A stretch of DNA of 64,000 nucleotides, taken from Streptomyces sp. NBC_00433 (GTDB lineage Bacteria > Actinomycetota > Actinomycetes > Streptomycetales > Streptomycetaceae). A program made the position numbers and the translations under genes. Every line of letters begins with the position of its first letter. Positions within the stretch are counted from its first letter, which is position 1. The notes under the pieces are model-generated. The model was not told the DNA's origin. It did no database searches and saw nothing but the letters and a program-made list of their open reading frames with translations. This document shows positions 55,676 to 63,979 of this stretch, in pieces. The stretch spans positions 372,001 through 436,000 of the forward strand of contig CP107926.1 of assembly GCA_036015235.1 (NCBI GenBank), in the 5' to 3' direction.

Positions 55676-56419
55676 TCACATCCGGGATCGCGGCACGTCG
55701 ACCTCGCAGCCCGGTGTGAACGGGTCGAAGCCGTAGTCGGCCAGCCGGCGAACGTTCAGCAGGCTTCGTAGCGACCACCACGCGCGGACCACGTCGAGGT
55801 CGACGCCGGTGCCGTAGCCGATGACGACGTCACCGAGGTGCTCCTCGTGTCCGAGGGTCAGGGTGGCGAGGTCTGACAGGGCGTCACCCGGGCCCGCTTC
55901 GGACCAGTCGATGATGCCGGTGACCTCGTCATCATCGACGAACACGTGCGTGATCTGCAGGTCGCCGTGCGTGAACAACGGGGTCCACGGGCGGAGCGCG
56001 GCCTCGGCGACCTGGCGGTTGCGGGTGACCAGGTCGGCGGGCAGGACGCCGTTCGCCACGAGCTGCCCGCACTCGACGTCGAGGTCCGCCGCCAACGCCT
56101 CGGGGCCCTTTCCCCGGGCGGGCCAGGGCGGCAAGGGTACGTCGTGCAACCTCCGGACGGCGGCACCCGCCGCGGCCCACGCCGCCGGGGACGCGGTCGA
56201 CGGCTCGCCGAGGCGGCCGAGCGCCGTCCCCGGGACCGCGGCGATCGCGAGCGCGGGCGGCTTGCGCCACAGGACCTCCGGCGTCGGGACCGGCGCCAGG
56301 GCCATCGCCGCGACCTCGACGTCGAGCCGCGCCTGATCGGCGTCCACCTTCAGGAACACATCGCCGACGCGCAGAGTCGCACGCTCGGAATGCGCGACGA
56401 CAACTCCCACCTCGTCCAT
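55676..56419 (-). CDS. aminoglycoside phosphotransferase (APH)-family kinase-like protein
   Basis: A 247-residue protein with a kinase-like fold: VFLKVDAD with the ATP-binding Lys, PEVLWRKPPALAIAAVPG, the catalytic loop FTHGDLQITHVFVDDD and the metal-binding GIIDWSEAG, all APH positions. Substrates range from aminoglycosides to small hydroxylated metabolites; homoserine-kinase-like relatives exist, so resistance is not implied. ATG 56419 follows a GAGG-like region and gives the conserved N-terminus. It is monocistronic. Confidence 0.88.
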   Translation of the reverse strand: MDEVGVVVAHSERATLRVGDVFLKVDADQARLDVEVAAMALAPVPTPEVLWRKPPALAIAAVPGTALGRLGEPSTASPAAWAAAGAAVRRLHDVPLPPWPARGKGPEALAADLDVECGQLVANGVLPADLVTRNRQVAEAALRPWTPLFTHGDLQITHVFVDDDEVTGIIDWSEAGPGDALSDLATLTLGHEEHLGDVVIGYGTGVDLDVVRAWWSLRSLLNVRRLADYGFDPFTPGCEVDVPRSRM

Positions 56420-56731
56420 GGGCGACCACTGTCCCGGGCACAACCGTCCGCGTCGCCGGGTTCGTCGACCGCCCCGGACGGGCGAGCGGTCGGATCGACC
56501 ACCGACCGCGGTGGCAGGCCAGGTGTATTCGAACTCGGGACGCCCGAATCCCCGTTGGCGTTCGGCGAGCAGGGGACCATCCAGGTACTGCGCGGGGAAC
56601 AGCGCCGCGCAGGCCCTTCGCCGGCTGGCCGTGTGCGGCTCGGCGACGGCGTGCGGTGATCACCCACCAGCCAACCTCCCAGGTCACCGAGCCCCGACCT
56701 CGATCGCGCACGACGCCACTAGTCTCGCGAC
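56420..56731. other. 312-base intergenic region
   Basis: This is the divergent space between the APH-like and DinB-like genes, so it should hold both promoters. No clear promoter, palindrome or gene remnant was recognised. Confidence 0.5.
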
Positions 56732-57253
56732 ATGACGTCATGCCAGGAATGCGGGTTCGGCTACGTGCTCGAAACCCCGGAAGTCTTCGCCGGGCAGGTC
56801 CGGGCGGCCGCCGACACGTATGCGGAGATCCTGCTCACCGCGCCGGAGGAGGCGCTGCGGCGGCGGCCCGAACCGGGCACGTGGTCGCCGCTGGAGTACG
56901 CCTGCCACGTACGCGACGTGCTGCTCGTCCAGCGCGAGCGCGTCCTGGCCGCGCGGCGGACCGTGACGCCGGTGGCCGAGCCGATGGGACGCGACGAGCG
57001 GGTGGAGCACGACGGGTACGCAGGCCAGCGCCCCGCCGATGTGGCGCGGCAGCTCCGGGACGCGGCCCTGCTCTTCGGACACGCTCTCGACCGCCTGGCC
57101 CCCGGCGACTGGGACCGCACCCTCGTTTACACCTACCCCGAGCGGGCGGAGCGCCCGCTGCGCTGGCTCGCCGCCCACACCTTCCACGAACTGTCCCACC
57201 ACCTGCGGGACATCGAGCGCCAGCTCCCTGCCGGCGAGCCCGCGGTGTCCTGA
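56732..57253 (+). CDS. DinB-family (DUF664-like) protein
   Basis: A 173-residue four-helix-bundle protein of the DinB/MDMPI superfamily. It begins CQECGFGYVL and shows RRRPEPGTWSPLEYACHVRD with the first metal His, and AAHTFHELSHHLRDIERQL with the HELxHH-like pair of the third helix, so a divalent-metal site is present. Such proteins include thiol-dependent S-transferases (bacillithiol and mycothiol types). Mycothiol-dependent activity would be natural in this organism, but the substrate is unknown. Confidence 0.85.
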   Translation: MTSCQECGFGYVLETPEVFAGQVRAAADTYAEILLTAPEEALRRRPEPGTWSPLEYACHVRDVLLVQRERVLAARRTVTPVAEPMGRDERVEHDGYAGQRPADVARQLRDAALLFGHALDRLAPGDWDRTLVYTYPERAERPLRWLAAHTFHELSHHLRDIERQLPAGEPAVS

Positions 57254-57280
57254 TACGGGCGGCGGGCCGTCAGCTTCCGT

Positions 57281-58561
57281 TCACGCCGCGGCGGCCGTGT
57301 CCTTCGCGGCGGGCGTCCGGAGGAGGGCTGCGGCGGGGAGGCCGCGGCTCATGCCGAGGACGGCGGCGCAGGCGAGGACGAGGACGGTGGCCAGCACGGC
57401 CCACAGCAGCCAGCCCGCGGTGTCGATCAGCACGGAGAACCCGGCGGGCGCGGCGACGGCGGCTACCGCCCAGGTCATCTGGTGGACGGCGAGGTAGCGG
57501 CCGCGGACCGCGGGCGGTGCGAGGGCGGCGGCGAGCGCGGACGACGGGGCGGTGTGCAGGAGCTCGCCCGCCGTGTAGACGAGGGTGGCCACCACGAGTC
57601 CGGTGATCTGCCAGGCCCCGCGCGGCAGATGGCCCGCGGCGGCGTAGGCGGCCATGGACACGGCGAAGACCAGGCCGCCCAGGGCGAGGGCGTGGGTGCG
57701 GCGGGCGCGGCTCTGGAGGCGCCGGACGGGCAGCTGGCCCACCACGAGCAGGGCTGTGTTGAGGGTGAAGAGCACTCCGAGGAGGGCCGGAGGCGTGTGC
57801 AGCACGGTCACCGCGTAGAGGGGCAGCGCGACGGGCAGAGCGGAGTGGGCCAGGGTGAACGCCTGCTCCGCGGCGACCAGGCGCAGGAAGGGGCGGTCGG
57901 CGAACACGGCACGGTAGCCGCCGCGCCGTGGTGTGGCCGCGTCCTCGGGCGTGCCGGGCCCGGTGGTGGCGTGGCCTGCCGGGCGGGGGCCGGCCAGGGC
58001 CAGGGTGGTGGCGGCCGCGAGGAAGCTGGCGGCGTTGACCAGGGCGAGCATGCCGAAGCCGTGGGTCCCTGCCACTGCCAGGGCCGCAGCGGACAGCAGC
58101 CCGCCCAGCCCGAAGCCGACATTGCGGGCCATGGCGACCCAGGCGTACAGGCGGTCGCGGTCGGCCCCGTGCGCGACGGCCGCGGTGTAGCTGGAGGTGG
58201 CCGGGTAGTAGGCACGGTCGCCGAGCGCCACCAGGGCGGCGACGGCGAGCAGTGCGGGGAAGGTCCCGACCAGCGGGTAGAGGGCGAAGCCGAGCGCGCG
58301 TACGAGGTAGGTGCCGATCAGGACCGGGCGGGGCCCGAACCGGTCGACGAGGATTCCGGCCAGCGGGTTGGCGGCCGTGCCGACCGCGGCCGCCACCGTG
58401 ACCCCCAGACCCACGGTGGCCGTGGACAGCCCGGTGACGTCGCGGATGAAGATCAGGGTCAGCGGGAGGTAGAGCCCGGACCCCAGGGCGTCGACGAACA
58501 GGGCGGCCGGATAGGCCGGCCCGCCGGGAAGGCGGCGTCGTGGAGCGGCTGGTATGTGCAT
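57281..58561 (-). CDS. major facilitator superfamily (MFS) transporter
   Basis: A 426-residue integral membrane protein with about 12 hydrophobic segments. The first helix has YPAALFVDALGSGLYLPLTL, and NPLAGILVDRFGPRPVLIGTY is the A-motif between helices 2 and 3. It belongs to the drug/proton antiporter-like group of actinobacterial MFS exporters. The substrate cannot be deduced. It is transcribed toward the DinB gene and divergent from the truncated oxidoreductase at 58640. Confidence 0.92.
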   Translation of the reverse strand: MHIPAAPRRRLPGGPAYPAALFVDALGSGLYLPLTLIFIRDVTGLSTATVGLGVTVAAAVGTAANPLAGILVDRFGPRPVLIGTYLVRALGFALYPLVGTFPALLAVAALVALGDRAYYPATSSYTAAVAHGADRDRLYAWVAMARNVGFGLGGLLSAAALAVAGTHGFGMLALVNAASFLAAATTLALAGPRPAGHATTGPGTPEDAATPRRGGYRAVFADRPFLRLVAAEQAFTLAHSALPVALPLYAVTVLHTPPALLGVLFTLNTALLVVGQLPVRRLQSRARRTHALALGGLVFAVSMAAYAAAGHLPRGAWQITGLVVATLVYTAGELLHTAPSSALAAALAPPAVRGRYLAVHQMTWAVAAVAAPAGFSVLIDTAGWLLWAVLATVLVLACAAVLGMSRGLPAAALLRTPAAKDTAAAA

Positions 58562-58639
58562 GCCCCGACTATCGGCAAGCCGCAGGCCCGGAGGCCACGG
58601 CCTCCGGTCGGAGAAGCGCCGGGTTTCCGGTAGGTCGCT

Positions 58640-59222
58640 GGCCCTAGTCCTCCCTCACGCCGCCGGCAAGCTGCCGGCCGTCGGGCAGACCGCGTACACC
58701 GCGCTGGAGCAGATCGGCGGCGTCGGAGAAGGCGAGACCCTGCTCGTACTCGCCGCCGCGGGCGGGGTCGGTACGGTCGCGGTGCAGATCGCCCGGCTGC
58801 GGGGCGCGACGGTCATCGGCACGGCGAGCGAGGGCAACCACGACTACCTGCGCTCCCTGGGCGCCGTCCCGGTGGCCTACGACGGTCCCGGCCCGGTCGA
58901 CCGGGTGCGCGCGCTGGCACCCGGCGGCGTCGACGCGGCCCTCGACGCGGTGGGCGGCGACGCCACGGCGGTGTCGCCGGCGCTGGTCGCCGACCGGCAG
59001 CGGATCGGCACGACCGTCGACGCCGCGGCCGCCGAGGCGCACGGATTCCTGCGGGCGGGAGGGCGTACGACGCCGGGCCTGCGGCAGCTGGCCCAGTGGT
59101 GCGGCACCGGCGCCGTCGTCCTGCCCAGCGTCACCGGCTACCCGCTCGACCAGGTGGCCGCCGCCCACCGCCATGTCGGGACGGGCCACACCCGCGGCGA
59201 GGTCGTGCTGCGGGTCGGATGA
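58640..59222 (+). pseudogene. quinone oxidoreductase (zinc-type MDR) lacking its N-terminal domain
   Basis: The frame from about 58640 reads AVGQTAYTALEQIGGVGEGE, then LLVLAAAGGVGTVAVQIARL (NADPH motif AAGGVG) and ends QVAAAHRHVGTGHTRGEVVL. These are the nucleotide-binding and C-terminal parts of QOR-type medium-chain dehydrogenases. About 100 N-terminal residues of the GroES-like domain are absent. The open frame continues up to 58554 but is unrelated there. It is probably a 5'-truncated gene, perhaps cut by the rearrangement that placed the MFS gene here. Confidence 0.75.
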
Positions 59223-59243
59223 GCGGCGGGCCGCACGGGCCGG

Positions 59244-59774
59244 TCAGCCGACCCGCTGGGCCAGCACCTGTCCCGGCCAAGTGCCGGCCGTGAAGCGGTC
59301 GGTGGGGGTGAAGCCGTTGCGCTCGTAGAAGGCGACGAGCTCTCCCCCGCCGCCCGCCCAGCAGTCCACCCGCAGCAGCTCCACGCCCGCCCGCCGGGTC
59401 TGCTCGACGGCGTGCGCGAGCAGCGCGGCCCCGACGCCCTGCCCCGCATACCGCCGGTCGGAGACCAGCAGCCTTACGTACAGCTCCGGTTCGTCGGCGG
59501 GTGCGACGGCCACCTGCGGGCTGGGCCCCGAGTCGAGCACCAGGGTTCCGACGGGGGCGCCGTCCAGCTCGGCGACGAAGGGGGTGTTCTCGGTCAGGTA
59601 CCGCTCGACCCGCTCCACCCCGCCGGGCTTGCGCGAATAGGGGGTCGTGCCCCACTGCTCGGTATTGCCGCGGGCGTTCATCCAGACGATCGCGCCGTCG
59701 AGCATGTCGAGCGTGGCCGTGATGTCGGCGGGGCCACCGGGCCTGATCCGTATGTCGTGTGTCGTGTCGTTCAC
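59244..59774 (-). CDS. GNAT-family N-acetyltransferase
   Basis: A 176-residue protein with the GNAT fold: IRPGGPADITATLDMLDGA at the start, the acetyl-CoA motif A with ELYVRLLVSDRRYAGQGVGAALL, and FYERNGFTPTDRF as motif B. It transfers an acetyl group from acetyl-CoA to an unknown amine. It lies 9 bases downstream of the methyltransferase at 59784 on the same strand and could be co-transcribed. Confidence 0.9.
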   Translation of the reverse strand: MNDTTHDIRIRPGGPADITATLDMLDGAIVWMNARGNTEQWGTTPYSRKPGGVERVERYLTENTPFVAELDGAPVGTLVLDSGPSPQVAVAPADEPELYVRLLVSDRRYAGQGVGAALLAHAVEQTRRAGVELLRVDCWAGGGGELVAFYERNGFTPTDRFTAGTWPGQVLAQRVG

Positions 59775-59783
59775 GGCGAAAGC

Positions 59784-60536
59784 CTAGGCCTGGCCACCGG
59801 CGTCCCGCGTCCGGCGCAGCACGAGGGTGACGAAGCCGAAGGTGTCGCGGTAGCCGCGCAGCCACTCGGTGCGGCGGGTGCCGGCTGTGGCCAGTACCCC
59901 GGCCGCGTCCGGGTCGCCGGGGTGGTCGAGCGCCCAGCCGGCCAGGGTGCCCCAGCAGGCCCATTCGTAGTCGTCCAGCTCCTGGCGGGTGCTGACGTGC
60001 CCGTGGACCGGCGTCCATCCCTCGGCGACGACGCGGTCCACGGTGGTGGCCAGGTCGCCGAAGTCGCCGAGCATCTCGATCGACTCGGGCGTCGGCGTGC
60101 TCTCCCAGAAGCCGTCGCCGACCAGGACCCGGCCGCCGGGGGCGAGATGCCTGCGGGCCGCCGCGAGGGTGGGCAGCAGGCCGCCGAAGGCGTGCGCGGC
60201 ACCGACGCTGAGCACCAGGTCGAAGGGCTCGGGTGAGGCGAATTCGGCGGCGTCCCGGTCGTGCAGCACCAGCCGCTCCCGGAGTCCGCGGCTGCTCGCC
60301 GCCTCGGCGGCCTGGGCCAGCGCCTCGGCGGAGACGTCCACTCCCTCGGCGTGCGCCCGGGGCCTCATGGCCAGTGCGCGCAGCAGCCATTCGGCCGTCC
60401 CGCAGCCGAGGTCGAGCACTCGCTCGTCACCGCGCGGGAGGGCCTTCTCCAGCAAGTGGCGCACCGAACCGTCATCGAGCGGCGCTTTGATCGGGTGGTC
60501 GGCGTGGGCGATCCTGGAAAGCTCTTCACGGTTCAC
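59784..60536 (-). CDS. class I SAM-dependent methyltransferase
   Basis: A 250-residue Rossmann methyltransferase with SAM motif ERVLDLGCGTAEWLLRAL, acidic motif AEGVDVSAEAL, LVLSVGAAHAFGG and HLAPGGRVLVGDGFW. The substrate is unknown. GTG 60536 is selected because VNREELSRIAHADHP is the conserved start of related proteins; an ATG at 60572 also reads in frame. No ribosome site is convincing for either. It is upstream of and co-directional with the GNAT at 59244. Confidence 0.85.
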   Translation of the reverse strand: MNREELSRIAHADHPIKAPLDDGSVRHLLEKALPRGDERVLDLGCGTAEWLLRALAMRPRAHAEGVDVSAEALAQAAEAASSRGLRERLVLHDRDAAEFASPEPFDLVLSVGAAHAFGGLLPTLAAARRHLAPGGRVLVGDGFWESTPTPESIEMLGDFGDLATTVDRVVAEGWTPVHGHVSTRQELDDYEWACWGTLAGWALDHPGDPDAAGVLATAGTRRTEWLRGYRDTFGFVTLVLRRTRDAGGQA

Positions 60537-60622
60537 CGGCGCAGCCTGCCAAGGAAGCCCCCTGCCGCGCATCCGGTTTTCACCGGGGCCGCGCGACCCC
60601 TCCCACCTGCCGGGAAACCGGT

Positions 60623-60642
60623 GGACCCCCGGACGGGGGTCC
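60623..60642. repeat. short perfect hairpin between divergent genes
   Basis: GGACCCCC (60623-60630) and GGGGGTCC (60635-60642) around GGAC form an 8-bp hairpin 15 bases before the GNAT start at 60658. It would fold in that gene's leader or serve as an operator half-site pair. Significance is uncertain. Confidence 0.4.
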
Positions 60643-60657
60643 GGGCATGCTGGGCGG

Positions 60658-61146
60658 ATGTTGATCAGGGAAGCCACCGCGGAGGACTGGCCCGCCATCT
60701 GGCCGTTCTTCCACCGCATCGTCGCCGAGGGCGAGACCTTCACCTATCCCCTGGACCTCACCGAGGACCAGGCCGCCCAGTGGTGGCTGCTGCCGGCGCC
60801 CTTCCGCACGGTCGTCGCCGTCGACGAGGCGGGGGCGGTCCTGGGGACGGCGAAGATGAACCGCAACCACATGGGCAACGGCTCGCACATCGCGAGCGCC
60901 AGCTACATGGTCGACCCGGCGCACTCCCGGCAGGGCGTGGGGCGCGCGCTGTGCGCCCACTCGGTCGCCTGGGCGCGGGAAGCGGGTTACCGGGCGATGC
61001 AGTTCAACGCGGTGGTGGAGTCCAACGCGCACGCCGTGAAGCTCTACCGCTCGCTCGGCTTCGAGGTGATCGGCACCCTGCCGGAGGGCTTCCTGCACCC
61101 CCGGCTGGGCTACGTCGGGCTGCACATCATGCACCTCGCGCTCTGA
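60658..61146 (+). CDS. GNAT-family N-acetyltransferase
   Basis: A 162-residue acetyltransferase: LIREATAEDWPAIWPFFHRI at the start, SASYMVDPAHSRQGVGRALC as the acetyl-CoA motif and MQFNAVVESNAHAVKLYRSL as motif B. It is similar to the phosphinothricin/YhhY-like subgroup, with substrate unknown. ATG 60658 follows a GGGCGG stretch. It is divergent from the methyltransferase at 59784. Confidence 0.9.
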   Translation: MLIREATAEDWPAIWPFFHRIVAEGETFTYPLDLTEDQAAQWWLLPAPFRTVVAVDEAGAVLGTAKMNRNHMGNGSHIASASYMVDPAHSRQGVGRALCAHSVAWAREAGYRAMQFNAVVESNAHAVKLYRSLGFEVIGTLPEGFLHPRLGYVGLHIMHLAL

Positions 61147-61167
61147 AGCACTGACGCGGGCGGGGCG

Positions 61168-61749
61168 TCACGCGGGTGGTGAGAAGCGGTCGATCAGCAT
61201 GGCCAGGCGCAGGTCGTGGCTCTCGCGGCGGAGGCGGCCGCTGCGCATCAGGGTGAGCAGGCCGTGCAGGCCGCTCCATACGGTCTCGGTGAGCACGCCG
61301 GGGTCGTCGCCGGGCGCGGCCAGCGGCACGGCGGCCGCGCGCAGTTCGCCGAAGGCGTCGCGCAGGGCGGCGGGGGCCTGCGGGGTCGCGAACGGCAGGT
61401 CGACGGCGTGGGTGAACATCGCGTCGTAGGTGGCGGGGCACCGCTCGGCAAAGGCGGCGTAGGCGCCGGCGACGGCGGTGAGGGCCGCGCGCGGGTCCTG
61501 CGCCGCGATACGGGCCGCCCGCAGCTCGTCGGCCAGTTCGGCGAAGCCCTGGACCGCGACGGCGGCCATGATGGCGTCCTTGCCCTTGAAGTGGCTGTAG
61601 AGCACCGGCTGGCTGTACTCGATCCCGGCGGCGAGGCGGCGGGTGGTGACCGACTCCCAGCCGTCGGCCTCGGCCATCTCCCGGGCGGCCGTGATGATCA
61701 GGAGTTCACGTTCGGCTCGTTCGCGCTCCCGGCGCGTCTGGATCGACAT
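61168..61749 (-). CDS. TetR-family transcriptional regulator
   Basis: A 193-residue regulator. The helix-turn-helix lies at about 15-60 (LLIITAAREMAEADGWESVT, RRLAAGIEYSQPVLYSHFKG, KDAIMAAVA). It is followed by a TetR_C (WHG-type) ligand domain (ATYDAMFTHAVDLPFA, GLHGLLTLMRSG). It is divergent from the DUF4267 gene at 61845, with repeated TAGCACTG/GCTAGCG motifs in the 95 bases between them. It almost certainly controls that gene and itself. Confidence 0.93.
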   Translation of the reverse strand: MSIQTRRERERAERELLIITAAREMAEADGWESVTTRRLAAGIEYSQPVLYSHFKGKDAIMAAVAVQGFAELADELRAARIAAQDPRAALTAVAGAYAAFAERCPATYDAMFTHAVDLPFATPQAPAALRDAFGELRAAAVPLAAPGDDPGVLTETVWSGLHGLLTLMRSGRLRRESHDLRLAMLIDRFSPPA

Positions 61750-61757
61750 GCTTGGGA

Positions 61758-61820
61758 TTCTAGCACTGCTAGCGCTCGTGTCGACGCTATGCTAGCGTTG
61801 CTTTCGTTCCTAGCACTGAC
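61758..61820. promoter_or_regulatory. cluster of repeated TetR-type half-sites
   Basis: TAGCACTG occurs at 61761-61768 and 61811-61818, and GCTAGCG at 61768-61774 and 61791-61797. These repeats lie in the short divergent space between the tetR gene and the DUF4267 gene, the usual place of TetR operators. The motif is AT-richer than its surroundings. Confidence 0.7.
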
Positions 61821-61844
61821 AGAAAACATCGCGAGGAGACCGTC

Positions 61845-62216
61845 GTGCTCACGCCCACCGCCTACAGCCTGGCCATCGTGCTCGACCTGTTCGTCCTGCT
61901 GATCGGCGCCCGCTTCCTGCTCGCACCGCAGCCCGCCGCCGCCGGCTACGGGGTGCCGGCGCAGGGCGACGGCGACCCCGCGTACCTGACCGTCAAGGGC
62001 CTCAGGGACGCCACCTTCGGCGTCATGGGCCTGGCACTGCTCGCCTTCTCCGGCGCCCACGCCGAGGCCTGGTTCATGCTGGTCGTCGCCCTCGTGCCGC
62101 TCGGCGACACGCTGATCGTGCTGCGGCACGGCGGCACCAGGGCCGCCGCCTTCGGCATCCACTTCGCGACCGCCGTCATAGTCCTGGTCAGCGCGGGCCT
62201 GCTGTTCGCCGTCTGA
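61845..62216 (+). CDS. DUF4267 family membrane protein
   Basis: A 123-residue protein with about four hydrophobic segments (SLAIVLDLFVLLIGARFLL, AEAWFMLVVALVPLGDTLIV, FATAVIVLVSAGLLFAV) and the DUF4267 pattern GYGVPAQGDGDPAYLTVKGL and RDATFGVMGLAL. Function unknown. GTG 61845 follows GAGGAG at good spacing. It is the probable target of the divergent TetR gene and may be co-transcribed with the cupin gene 106 bases downstream. Confidence 0.9.
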   Translation: MLTPTAYSLAIVLDLFVLLIGARFLLAPQPAAAGYGVPAQGDGDPAYLTVKGLRDATFGVMGLALLAFSGAHAEAWFMLVVALVPLGDTLIVLRHGGTRAAAFGIHFATAVIVLVSAGLLFAV

Positions 62217-62322
62217 CCACCGCCGCAAAAGCCCTCTCCATCGCCGGTCAGCACGCCCGGCGACCTTCGCCCGCCTCCGCAGCACCGACCTGCCGACCGC
62301 ACCACCACCGAGGAGCCCCGCA

Positions 62323-62814
62323 ATGTCGCTGATCGTGCCGAAGTTCGACGAATCCGTGGTCGTCCGCTCCGCGGAGGCCGAGGTGATCGGCAGAGCGCCG
62401 ACCACCGTCAGGCTGCTGGCCGACAGCAGCGCGACCGGCGGCGCCCTGTCGACGCAGCGGGTCACCCTCGCCGACGGCGCCGCCGGTGCCACCCCGCACC
62501 GCCACGACGGCTCCGCCGAGCTGTTCTACCTGCTCGACGGCACCGCCCAGCTCCTGTCGGGCGAGCAGGTCGTCACCGCCGAGCGCGGCGACCTGGTCGT
62601 CGTCCCGCCCGGCCTCCCGCACGCCTTCGCGGCCGCCCCCGGGCACGACGCCGACATCCTCATCGTCATCACCCCGGGCGTCGAGCGCTTCGAATACTTC
62701 CGCCACCTGGAGCGCATCGCCTACGGCAAGGTCCCGCCGGAGAGCCTGCTCGATGTGCAGGAGCTGTACGACACGTACTTCCTGCAGAGCAAGGCGTGGG
62801 AGGAACGGCACTGA
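62323..62814 (+). CDS. cupin domain protein
   Basis: A 163-residue protein with a single cupin beta-barrel: TPHRHDGSAELFYLLDGTAQ carries the His-x-His...Glu metal ligands and DLVVVPPGLPHAFAAA the second motif with the last His. A metal-dependent dioxygenase, isomerase or sensor role is possible. ATG follows GAGGAGCC. It is probably in the TetR-controlled unit with DUF4267. Confidence 0.9.
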   Translation: MSLIVPKFDESVVVRSAEAEVIGRAPTTVRLLADSSATGGALSTQRVTLADGAAGATPHRHDGSAELFYLLDGTAQLLSGEQVVTAERGDLVVVPPGLPHAFAAAPGHDADILIVITPGVERFEYFRHLERIAYGKVPPESLLDVQELYDTYFLQSKAWEERH

Positions 62815-62861
62815 CGCAGGCCGTGGTGGGGCCGTGGGCGGAGACGGCTGCAGGCCGCCGG

Positions 62862-63350
62862 TCAGGGCGCGCCGGCGCCGCTCCGGGGCGGAAGGTCCCG
62901 GCCGGCCGGGCGCCACAGCATGAGGTAGTTCGTCCGCTCCGCCTGGAAGGACTGCTCCTGGACGGACCGCATCCGCGCGGCCGGCCGTCGCGCGCCTTCG
63001 GGCACCTCGCGGTGCGGTGCGAGCAGCTCGGTCAGCTCGTCGTGGCGTGCGTCGACCCCGCCGTTGCGGGGGTTGCTGTCGCGGTCGGCCTCGCCGGCCT
63101 GCAGGCGCCGCTCCCACGCGGTGGTGATCGCGTACAGCTCGCGCTCCAGGGCGAACACCGCGGCGGTCACGGGCCGTACCAGGAAGTCGCCGGCCTCGCC
63201 GGCCTCGCCGAAGGTCGAGCTGAAGTAGTGCGGCACCCCGCCGATGTCGCCGATCCCCTCGCGGGGACCGTCCCAGCGGGCCAGCTCGACGTGGACCTGC
63301 TCGTAGCCCGCGGCCTCCAACTCCCGTCTGTCCGGGCGTGTCGCGCTCAC
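62862..63350 (-). CDS. hypothetical protein
   Basis: A 162-residue cytosolic protein that I cannot assign. It has an RRELEAAGYEQVHVELARWD start, a GVPHYFSSTF segment, a helical stretch LVRPVTAAVFALERELYAIT and AWERRLQAGEADRDSNPRNG, then a C-terminal QEQSFQAERTNYLMLWRP. Codon use is normal for the window. GTG 63350 gives the start. It faces the cupin gene tail to tail, with 47 bases between. Confidence 0.65.
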   Translation of the reverse strand: MSATRPDRRELEAAGYEQVHVELARWDGPREGIGDIGGVPHYFSSTFGEAGEAGDFLVRPVTAAVFALERELYAITTAWERRLQAGEADRDSNPRNGGVDARHDELTELLAPHREVPEGARRPAARMRSVQEQSFQAERTNYLMLWRPAGRDLPPRSGAGAP

Positions 63351-63447
63351 GGCCGGATGCTATCCGTGCCGCCGGCTGCGCCGGTTCTCGGCCCCGCGCG
63401 GGAAATCCCGGTGCGGGGCCGGTCGCGGGCGTGATAGGCCGGACGGC

Positions 63448-63969
63448 ATGGACGATCTTGTGACGGCCCGTCTGGTGCTGCACCCGCTGAGCGTCGCCGA
63501 GGCCGAGCGGGTGCGGGACGGCACGCGGGGCGAAGGGGCGCGCTGGGCGGACGGCTATCCTTCGGAAGGCGACGTGTCGGCGATGACGCGGTTCCTGCGG
63601 AACCGCGCGCACGACGGTGGTCCGCGGCCGTTCGGCACGTACGAGATACGGCTGCGCGCGGACGGGACCACCATCGGCGGGGCGGACTTCCACGGACCGC
63701 CCGACGAGGACGGCGGGGTCACCGTCGGCTACGGCCTCGTGCCGTCGGCGCGGGGCAAGGGCTACGCCTCCGAGGCGCTGCGCGCCCTGTTGGACTTCGC
63801 CCGCGCGCAGGGCGCCGGCAGCGTCGCGGGCGACACCGACGTCGGCAACACCGCCTCGCAGCGGGTGATGGCGGCCGCCGGGATGCGGCTGGTGGCGACG
63901 ACCGAGCAGCTGAAGTTCTACCTGATCGCCTGGGACGGCGCTGTGGGGAGAAGACCTGCGGGCGCGTAG
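63448..63969 (+). CDS. RimJ/RimL-type GNAT acetyltransferase
   Basis: A 173-residue acetyltransferase of the GNAT type 3 group: DLVTARLVLHPLSVAEAERV at the start, GGADFHGPPDEDGGVTVGYG, then the acetyl-CoA loop VPSARGKGYASEALRALLDF and GDTDVGNTASQRVMAAAGM. It may acetylate a protein N-terminus or an antibiotic-like amine; the target is unknown. It is immediately followed by the partial gene at 63980. Confidence 0.9.
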   Translation: MDDLVTARLVLHPLSVAEAERVRDGTRGEGARWADGYPSEGDVSAMTRFLRNRAHDGGPRPFGTYEIRLRADGTTIGGADFHGPPDEDGGVTVGYGLVPSARGKGYASEALRALLDFARAQGAGSVAGDTDVGNTASQRVMAAAGMRLVATTEQLKFYLIAWDGAVGRRPAGA

Positions 63970-63979
63970 GGTCGGCCGC

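Noticed and set aside
60623-60642. Terminator call for the 8-bp hairpin
   Set aside because: It lies between divergent genes, where no transcript ends, so a terminator role is unlikely; it is listed only as a repeat.
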